From the NCBI GenBank assembly GCA_021648425.1, contig JAKISV010000065.1, forward strand, positions 1 through 13,367: a stretch of DNA of 13,367 bases, written 5' to 3'. A program made the position numbers and the translations under genes. How positions within the stretch are numbered: position 1 is the stretch's first letter; each line of letters opens with the position of its first letter. The notes beneath the pieces were generated by a model that was given only the letters and a program-made list of their open reading frames with translations, had not been told where the DNA came from and did not search any database. The DNA is from Rhizobiaceae bacterium (GTDB taxonomy: Bacteria; Pseudomonadota; Alphaproteobacteria; Rhizobiales; Rhizobiaceae). Of the stretch, positions 7,533 to 13,367 are shown one piece after another.

Positions 7533-9872
7533 ATGGCTCAAGCGGACGCACCTGCTGTGCGAGCGCAAGAACAGCTATATTCGGCTCGGAGCAAAAACAC
7601 CGGCTCCGGGAAGTTGGGCTATGCCAAACTGCTTTCACACCCTGCCTATGAGCGACTGTTGCAATCGGAATCATTTTTACGTCAGCTGGTCCCTGTTCTG
7701 ATTGTGATTTTTCTTGTTGTAGTAGCAATTGGCCGTTGGGTAGCTTTAGCAAACCAGGCCGAGACAATTCGCTATACCACTTCTGCGGAACTAAATTTCA
7801 TTGCTGAAATTATTCGTGAAAAACTGAAACCTGTCGCATTTTCTGACAAAAACCCAATATCAAATATCGAACTGCAAAATCTATTGGCTGATACATTGCC
7901 AGCAAAATATTTGCGCGATGGCCGTCAGATTATCACCACCAACCGAAACGGAAAAATTTCAGCCACGCTACCGCAACAACCAGATTGGACCGGAAAAGAT
8001 ATCAGCTCAATTTACGACAACACCATATTGCTAATGACTTTTGGTAAACGTGCGGATGTAAAAAAACTGACATTAGCCAATGGCGAAGAATCTTTTGCTG
8101 TTCACCGAATATTACCTTCCCCTCACGGTGGAATTACTCTGGTTCAACCCGTTGATGCGCTTTATGCGGGCTGGCGCAAAAATGTATCGCTGAATGTTAC
8201 CCTTTTTGTTGGCACTTCCAGTATTCTGCTGGTAATTTTATATGCCTATTTTGCGCAAGCAGCACGAGCGCGAGAGGCGGATGATATTTACAGCCTAACG
8301 CAAAACCGTTTTGACACCGCGTTATCGCGCGGCAAATGCGGCCTGTGGGATTGGGATTTGTCACGGGGCCGTATTTACTGGTCTGCATCGATGTATGGGT
8401 TGCTTGGGATGGAAGCCAGTGATGAGATGATGGGATTTTCCCAGGTGGCCCAGCTGGTTCACCCGCAAGATACAGATCTGTTTGAACTTGCCAACGAGGT
8501 GTTGGTAGAAAACCGGGACAGCGTCGACAGTGTATTTCGAATGAAGCACCAGAACGGCGAATGGATATGGGTACGCGCGCGCGTGGAAGTGGTGCACACA
8601 GCTGAAGGCGTTGCCCATCTAATTGGTATTGCCATCGACATTACCGAACAACAAAAGCTGAAATCCGAAACCCACCGTAACGATACCAGGCTGCGGGATG
8701 CGATTGAAAATCTGTCTGAAGCATTTGTGCTATGGGATGAAGATAAACGGCTGGTGATGTGCAACTCCAAGTACCAGCAATTGCACGGGCTAAACAAAGA
8801 TGATGCCACTCATGGCATGGAATATGATGTTGTTATGGATGCTTCAAAGGCTGTTGAAGCTGCCAAAAAAGTTATAGCCCACAAAAACCGGAAAGAAGGC
8901 GGACGCACGATGGAAGTGCAGCTCGAGGACGGGCGCTGGTTGCAGATAAACGAACGCAGAACCAAAGATGGCGGGTTTGTTTCCGTTGGCACGGACATCA
9001 CCAAAATCAAACAACATGAGAGTAAACTGGTTGAATCTGAACAACGACTGATGGCGACAGTTGCAGATTTGCGTAAATCTCGCCAGGAATTTAAAGAGCA
9101 GGCAGGGAAACTCGAAGAACTGGCGCATAACTATGCTCTTGAAAAAGACAAGGCTGAAGCTGCCAATCAAGCGAAGTCAGAATTTCTCGCCAATATATCT
9201 CATGAACTTCGTACGCCTTTGAACGCTATTATCGGCTTTTCCGAAATCTTAAACCAGCGCATGTTTGGCCCATTGGGTTCTGAAAAATATGTGGAATATT
9301 CGCGCGATATTTATGAAAGCGGTTCGTATCTGCTGGGTGTTATCAACGATATTCTGGACATGTCGAAAATTGAAGCGGGGCAATTGGCGCTTGAATATGA
9401 GAAATTTGACCTTGGCACCATTGTCGATGAAACATTGCGGATCATTTCGCATCAATCAAAAGACAGAAAAATTGAAATCGAAGAAGATTTTGCCAAAGAT
9501 TTAATATTGGAAGCCGACCGTCGCGCCACCAAGCAAATTCTTCTTAATTTAATGTCAAACGCAATGAAATTTTCCAGAGATGGCGGCAGCATCGCTGTAA
9601 GTGCCGCTAAAAAAGGCAATGCAATAATTGTCAAAATCAAGGACAATGGCATTGGCATTTCTAAGGCCGACCTCAATAAACTCTGTCGCCCTTTTGAACA
9701 GGTTCAAAATCAGTTTACCAAAAGCCACAAAGGCTCAGGACTAGGCTTGGCAATATCACGCTCGCTGGCTGAAATGCTTGGCGGAAGCCTGGAAATCAAA
9801 TCGAAAGTTAATGTGGGCACAACAGTAATTTTGAAAATTCCAGTTAAGGCACAATCAAAAAAGCAAGCCTAA
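7533..9872 (+). CDS. pleC: PleC/DivJ-type membrane sensor histidine kinase with two PAS domains
   Basis: The 779-residue protein is an inner-membrane hybrid-less sensor kinase. Order: cytoplasmic N-terminus 1-50; transmembrane segment about 51-72; periplasmic sensor domain about 73-218; second transmembrane segment about 219-241; PAS with PAC about 255-372 (ends AIDITEQQ); second PAS about 385-492 (ENLSEAFVLWDEDKRLVMCN, ends GTDITKIK); coiled linker to about 545; dimerisation/phosphotransfer domain with His557 in HELRTPLNAIIGFSE; ATPase domain with N-box Asn676, DNGIGI at 704-709 and GSGLGLA at 734-740. There is no receiver domain. The H-box and following MFGPLGSEKYVEY are characteristic of the PleC/DivJ/PdhS group, whose members phosphorylate or dephosphorylate DivK and PleD in cell-cycle and polarity control. 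The overall architecture and position facing glnE fit rhizobial PleC best (from memory of family synteny). Whether kinase or phosphatase activity dominates is unknown. It ends in its own terminator. Confidence 0.8.
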   Translation: MAQADAPAVRAQEQLYSARSKNTGSGKLGYAKLLSHPAYERLLQSESFLRQLVPVLIVIFLVVVAIGRWVALANQAETIRYTTSAELNFIAEIIREKLKPVAFSDKNPISNIELQNLLADTLPAKYLRDGRQIITTNRNGKISATLPQQPDWTGKDISSIYDNTILLMTFGKRADVKKLTLANGEESFAVHRILPSPHGGITLVQPVDALYAGWRKNVSLNVTLFVGTSSILLVILYAYFAQAARAREADDIYSLTQNRFDTALSRGKCGLWDWDLSRGRIYWSASMYGLLGMEASDEMMGFSQVAQLVHPQDTDLFELANEVLVENRDSVDSVFRMKHQNGEWIWVRARVEVVHTAEGVAHLIGIAIDITEQQKLKSETHRNDTRLRDAIENLSEAFVLWDEDKRLVMCNSKYQQLHGLNKDDATHGMEYDVVMDASKAVEAAKKVIAHKNRKEGGRTMEVQLEDGRWLQINERRTKDGGFVSVGTDITKIKQHESKLVESEQRLMATVADLRKSRQEFKEQAGKLEELAHNYALEKDKAEAANQAKSEFLANISHELRTPLNAIIGFSEILNQRMFGPLGSEKYVEYSRDIYESGSYLLGVINDILDMSKIEAGQLALEYEKFDLGTIVDETLRIISHQSKDRKIEIEEDFAKDLILEADRRATKQILLNLMSNAMKFSRDGGSIAVSAAKKGNAIIVKIKDNGIGISKADLNKLCRPFEQVQNQFTKSHKGSGLGLAISRSLAEMLGGSLEIKSKVNVGTTVILKIPVKAQSKKQA

Positions 9873-9901
9873 TAGAAACAAGCTAAATACCCTGCCAACT
9901 G

Positions 9902-9936
9902 CCCCGGAATTGTATTATTTACCGGGGATTTTTTTT
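9902..9936 (+). terminator. Rho-independent terminator of the PleC-like kinase
   Basis: CCCCGG (9902-9907) pairs with CCGGGG (9922-9927) across a 14-base AT-rich loop and is followed by A and eight or more T residues. It starts 29 bases after the kinase stop. In the opposite direction the hairpin has no T run, so it is unlikely to terminate the converging glnE transcript efficiently. Confidence 0.8.
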
Positions 9937-9941
9937 GAGAT

Positions 9942-12881
9942 TTAACCTATCAAGCGAATGAATATGTCTCTTACTTGAACTTGGCATTTTTGTAATTGAG
10001 CCGTTGCAGCAGAAATTTCCGGGAAACCCAATGCCTGACTCAAAATTTCCTTCAACCCCTGCGGCGCGTTTTCAGGGTCAAACTCATCGGTTAGGCATGC
10101 ACGGATATACTGTAGTGCAATTGTATAAATTCCCAGTGCTTCCAGCAGAATATCGCAATCACTCTCGGCAATCAGATTTCCCCGGGCAGATAAAATAACT
10201 GCTCGGCTATCACGTGCTTTTGGATTGGGATATTTAGATGATTGCAGGACAATCCATTGGGCAATAAACTCGATATCAATCAAGCCACCAGCGACATTTT
10301 TGCAATCCCAAGGGTTACTGTTTCCTTTTTCTTTTTCAATAAGTTGTCGCATATTACTTATGTTGTGTTTTAACTTACCCTGGTCATAGCCATTTGCTAT
10401 CAGGCTGCTAATTTCCCCTTCAATGAATTTACGCAATGGCAGGTCACCTGCCACGGGCCGCGCTCTGGTTAAAGCCTGGCGTTCCCAGGTCCATGCCTGT
10501 TCTTTTTGATACTTGATAAATGAGTTAATGTGAGTTGCCAGCGGGCCGGCTTTCCCCGATGGGCGCAGTCGAAAATCGAGTTCGTAGATGACGCCTTCAG
10601 AGGTTGGCGCACTCATTGCTGCAGTAAGGCGTTGGGTTAGGCGTGTAAAATACTGGGATGCAGGTAATTGTTTTGCGCCGTTGGAATATTCCGCTTGCAC
10701 GGCGTGGTCATAAAGGAAAATCAAATCAAGGTCGGAACCCGCAGTGAGTTCCATACTGCCCAATCGTCCCATTGCCAAAACACAAATCGCTCCTCCATCA
10801 ACTTCACCGTGTTTACTTTCAAATTCAGTTTTTACGATTGCCATCATTGCGTTGAGCAACACTTCAGCAAGTTCTGAGAAAGCCAGCCCGGCACGTTCTG
10901 CACTAATTGTACCGTTCAACAACCGCACACCAATCAGGAATTTTTGTTCAGCAGCAAATATTCTCCCCCGGTTGAGTTTTGATTCATAGTCTGTTGCTTT
11001 GGTCAGAAACTGGCTCAATCTGCCAGCCAGGAGTTCGTGATCAGGCAAATCAGTATTGAATGCGGGATCAAGCAGTCCATCAAACACGTGGGGGCGCCTG
11101 GTGATGATATCAGCCAAACGCGGCGCGGCGCTCAGCAATAATGTCAGCAGGTGCAGCAATGGAGGGTTGGAATTTAGCAGCGCAAACAATTGTATGCCAG
11201 CGGGCAAACCGGATATAAATCTGTCCATGGCGATTAATGTTTCATCGGCCCTGCCGGTACGGGCGAATTCCTGTAAAAGTAACGGCGTTAATTCCGTCAA
11301 TAGTTCACGCGCCTGGGATGTTCGCAATGCCGGATAACGGCCAAAGTGCCACCCTTTAATGGTTCGCATGATATCAATCGGGCGTTGATAACCCATTGCA
11401 CCGAGGTTCTCGAGAGTTTGGGGGTCGTCCTCATCACCGGTGAATACAAGATTATCAGATATTGCGGTAAGTTCCGGTGAGGCCTCAAACAGACTGGAAT
11501 AGTGTTTTTCAACAATCTGCAGGGTAGCCGTCAATTGGCTGGCGAATTCTTCCCCGTCACGACAACCCATCATCAATGCAATGTTAAGGAACTCATCTTC
11601 ATCGCCGGGTAAGGTATGTGTTTGTTCATCACGCACCATTTGCAAACGGTGTTCAACATCGCGCAGATACCAGTAGGCTTTTGTCAGTTCATCGACAACA
11701 TTGGCATCCACCCAACCTTGTTGATGCAACGCGTTGATTGTCTCAACGGTACGCAATGTGCGCAGTTGGGGGATGCGTCCACCGGCGATGAGTTGCTGGG
11801 TCTGGGCAAAAAACTCTATTTCGCGAATACCACCGCGACCAAGTTTTATGTTATGCCCCCTTGTGGCAATAGCGGCATGGCCCTTGTGGGCATGTATTTG
11901 CCGCTTGATCGAGTGGACATCCTGAATTGCTGCATAATCGAGATATTTGCGCCAGATAAAAGGTGTCAACTCGCTTAGAAAGCGGTTTCCCGCTTCAATA
12001 TCACCAGCTGCCGGGCGCGCTTTTATCATTGCTGCGCGTTCCCAGTTCTGGCCATAGGATTCATAATAAATCAACCCGGCTTCAAGCGGCATTACCGCGG
12101 GCGTTGAAGAAGGATCAGGGCGCAATCGTAAATCCACGCGAAAAACATAGCCATCACTTGTTCTTTCCTGAAGCAACTTCACTAACTGTTTTGCAAGGCG
12201 GGAAAAAAATGTTGTCGGATCCGTTTTTAGTACACTCGCACCGGCATGCTCGTCGTAAAACAAGATCAGATCGATGTCTGAAGAATAGTTCAGCTCACAC
12301 GCGCCGTGTTTTCCCATGGCCAAAACAATCAGGCCGCTTTTGACTTGCGGGCAATCATTACGCGTTACTTTAAACTGCCCCTTGCTGGCTGCACTTTTCA
12401 AAATGAAATCCAACGATACATTGAGGCAGGCATCGGCAAATTTTGAAAGGGTTTTGGTAACGGTTTGCCCATTCCACCAACCTCCCAAATCCGCTAATGC
12501 GCATCCAAGCGCTATGCGTGATTTCATTTTTCTAAGAAACGACATTAATTGGGATTCATCATCGTACTCGCTGCCTTTTTCAGCAGTCTGCAATAATGTC
12601 GTGTTACAAAATTCGTCAAATCCAACAACCAAAATGTCGTCAAGGATGTCGGGATGTTTGAGAATCAGATTGCGTAAATAGGGTGAGGCAGCAAAAACCA
12701 CGGTCAGAAATTCGAGGAACTTTGAATTGTTTTTGAGAATACCAAGCGCAGTAGAATAACCGCCATCGGCTAGAAGTATTTCCAGTTCCTCAATTTCTTT
12801 TAAAACACTTTTATCGCTGGCGCTGACCAGTGTCTTTACGGGTAGCCAGTCTACCGTTTGCTTGTAATCTTTGTCAGCCAT
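9942..12881 (-). CDS. glnE: Bifunctional glutamine synthetase adenylyltransferase/adenylyl-removing enzyme
   Basis: Adds AMP to, and removes it from, a tyrosine of glutamine synthetase, lowering or restoring ammonia assimilation according to glutamine and PII state; cytoplasmic. The 979 residues compare with 946 in E. coli and a little over 980 in rhizobia. It is a tandem duplication of two nucleotidyltransferase domains. The N-terminal deadenylylating half has ELNYSSDIDL (Asp202, Asp204), third acidic residue Asp250 in VDLRLRPDP, and GRGGIREIEF at 348-357. The C-terminal adenylylating half has GSDLDL (Asp717, Asp719), Asp769 in LDFRLRP, and GGLIDIEF at 865-872. The ATG overlaps the stop of the upstream kinase gene by eight bases, and a GGGAG abuts the ATG with no spacing, suggesting translation is coupled to the kinase. 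No separate terminator is seen after its stop. Confidence 0.96.
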   Translation of the reverse strand: MADKDYKQTVDWLPVKTLVSASDKSVLKEIEELEILLADGGYSTALGILKNNSKFLEFLTVVFAASPYLRNLILKHPDILDDILVVGFDEFCNTTLLQTAEKGSEYDDESQLMSFLRKMKSRIALGCALADLGGWWNGQTVTKTLSKFADACLNVSLDFILKSAASKGQFKVTRNDCPQVKSGLIVLAMGKHGACELNYSSDIDLILFYDEHAGASVLKTDPTTFFSRLAKQLVKLLQERTSDGYVFRVDLRLRPDPSSTPAVMPLEAGLIYYESYGQNWERAAMIKARPAAGDIEAGNRFLSELTPFIWRKYLDYAAIQDVHSIKRQIHAHKGHAAIATRGHNIKLGRGGIREIEFFAQTQQLIAGGRIPQLRTLRTVETINALHQQGWVDANVVDELTKAYWYLRDVEHRLQMVRDEQTHTLPGDEDEFLNIALMMGCRDGEEFASQLTATLQIVEKHYSSLFEASPELTAISDNLVFTGDEDDPQTLENLGAMGYQRPIDIMRTIKGWHFGRYPALRTSQARELLTELTPLLLQEFARTGRADETLIAMDRFISGLPAGIQLFALLNSNPPLLHLLTLLLSAAPRLADIITRRPHVFDGLLDPAFNTDLPDHELLAGRLSQFLTKATDYESKLNRGRIFAAEQKFLIGVRLLNGTISAERAGLAFSELAEVLLNAMMAIVKTEFESKHGEVDGGAICVLAMGRLGSMELTAGSDLDLIFLYDHAVQAEYSNGAKQLPASQYFTRLTQRLTAAMSAPTSEGVIYELDFRLRPSGKAGPLATHINSFIKYQKEQAWTWERQALTRARPVAGDLPLRKFIEGEISSLIANGYDQGKLKHNISNMRQLIEKEKGNSNPWDCKNVAGGLIDIEFIAQWIVLQSSKYPNPKARDSRAVILSARGNLIAESDCDILLEALGIYTIALQYIRACLTDEFDPENAPQGLKEILSQALGFPEISAATAQLQKCQVQVRDIFIRLIG

Positions 12882-13367
12882 CTCCCGTTTTTATACTTTC
12901 TGGTTTGGGGAACTTCAATACCACTTTCAGCCCGGGATTATTGTCTTCAAGGTCAAGGGTGGCAGAATGCAATTTTGCAATTGCACTTACCAAAGACAAG
13001 CCAAGGCCGGAACCGGGCATGTTTCTGCTTTTTTCAAGGCGATAATAGCGTTCCAGTACTTTCTTGCCTGAGCCAGCAGGTATGCCGGCACCGCGATCAG
13101 TAACTTCTGCAACAATTTCGTTTCCATTTGATGATGCACTAATCTCAACAATCTTATTATCTGGGTTTTTTGACTCGCCATATTTTAGGGCATTGTCAAT
13201 AAGGTTGGAAATTAATTGGCTCAACAATTCTCTGTTTCCCCTTACTTTGAGATCCTTATCAATGTTGGTGAGGAGCTTGTATCCCTGTTCTTCGGCGGCG
13301 GGTTCAAACAATTCCACAATATCCGCAATAATCACCGACAAATCCTGGATGTTCATCTGCGCGATAT
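12874..13367 (-). CDS. Sensor histidine kinase, C-terminal part (5' end outside the window)
   Basis: The visible C-terminal part carries a complete HATPase domain. Numbering from an internal Met at 13356, the N-box is around Asn51-Asn55 (QLISNLIDNALKYGE), the G1 box DRGAGIP is at 87-93, and the G2 box GSGLGLSL at 115-122. The frame stays open through codons IAQ before that Met to the window edge, and the opening residues (LSVIIADIVELFEPAAEEQG) resemble the stretch just after the dimerisation helices of HAMP-type kinases, so the Met is internal and the phosphorylated His lies outside the window. Its stop overlaps the start of glnE, implying one operon. In rhizobia, as I recall, a kinase in this position is preceded by a response regulator and a DegP-type protease; that cannot be checked here. 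Ligand unknown. Confidence 0.9.
   Translation of the reverse strand, partial: IAQMNIQDLSVIIADIVELFEPAAEEQGYKLLTNIDKDLKVRGNRELLSQLISNLIDNALKYGESKNPDNKIVEISASSNGNEIVAEVTDRGAGIPAGSGKKVLERYYRLEKSRNMPGSGLGLSLVSAIAKLHSATLDLEDNNPGLKVVLKFPKPESIKTGDG

Noticed and set aside
7447..7701. Small basic open frame spanning the pepN-kinase gap
   Set aside because: No good ribosome binding site, and most of it overlaps the kinase gene in another frame, where the kinase sequence is clearly the coding one.
1..13367. Mobile elements, phage genes, CRISPR arrays, tRNA genes or toxin-antitoxin pairs
   Set aside because: No transposase-like frames, terminal inverted repeats, spaced direct repeats or cloverleaf-like sequences were seen; almost all of the window is accounted for by conserved genes.

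Overview
The window is a stretch of ordinary chromosome from an alphaproteobacterium, most likely a member of the Hyphomicrobiales (Rhizobiales). The evidence is a PleC/DivJ-type PAS sensor kinase, a two-headed GlnE convergent with it and preceded by another sensor kinase, an alphaproteobacterial AMP nucleosidase, and a copper nitrite reductase of the rhizobial kind. G+C is moderate (by eye somewhat below half), lower than in most soil rhizobia, so a marine or host-associated lineage is possible, but the sequence alone does not settle this. Coding density is high. I saw no insertion sequence, phage gene, tRNA, rRNA or CRISPR array.

Layout. (1) 1-1355: nirK, with an FNR/NNR-type operator, a ribosome binding site, a Tat-type signal peptide and a strong terminator. 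(2) 1361-4557, minus strand: pgi followed 38 bases later by amn, probably one transcript, converging on nirK. (3) 4558-4728: a divergent promoter region between pgi and pepN. (4) 4729-7383, plus: pepN, a zinc aminopeptidase. (5) 7533-9872, plus: a two-transmembrane, two-PAS sensor histidine kinase resembling PleC, ending in a terminator. (6) 9942-13367, minus: glnE and, upstream and overlapping it by 8 bases, the 3' end of another sensor histidine kinase whose 5' part lies outside the window.

How the genes work together. nirK reduces nitrite to nitric oxide in the periplasm and looks switched on by low oxygen and/or NO. Pgi and Amn are cytoplasmic enzymes of hexose phosphate and AMP turnover; AMP cleavage by Amn releases ribose 5-phosphate, which can re-enter central carbon metabolism. 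PepN degrades peptides. The PleC-like kinase probably feeds the DivK phosphorelay of cell-cycle and polarity control. GlnE adjusts glutamine synthetase activity to nitrogen status. Apart from nirK these are housekeeping functions, and I found no evidence for a new system. The points most worth a second look are the NirK copper-site loop, the nirK promoter geometry, the kinase/glnE overlap with its odd ribosome binding site, and the sensor domain of the PleC-like kinase.
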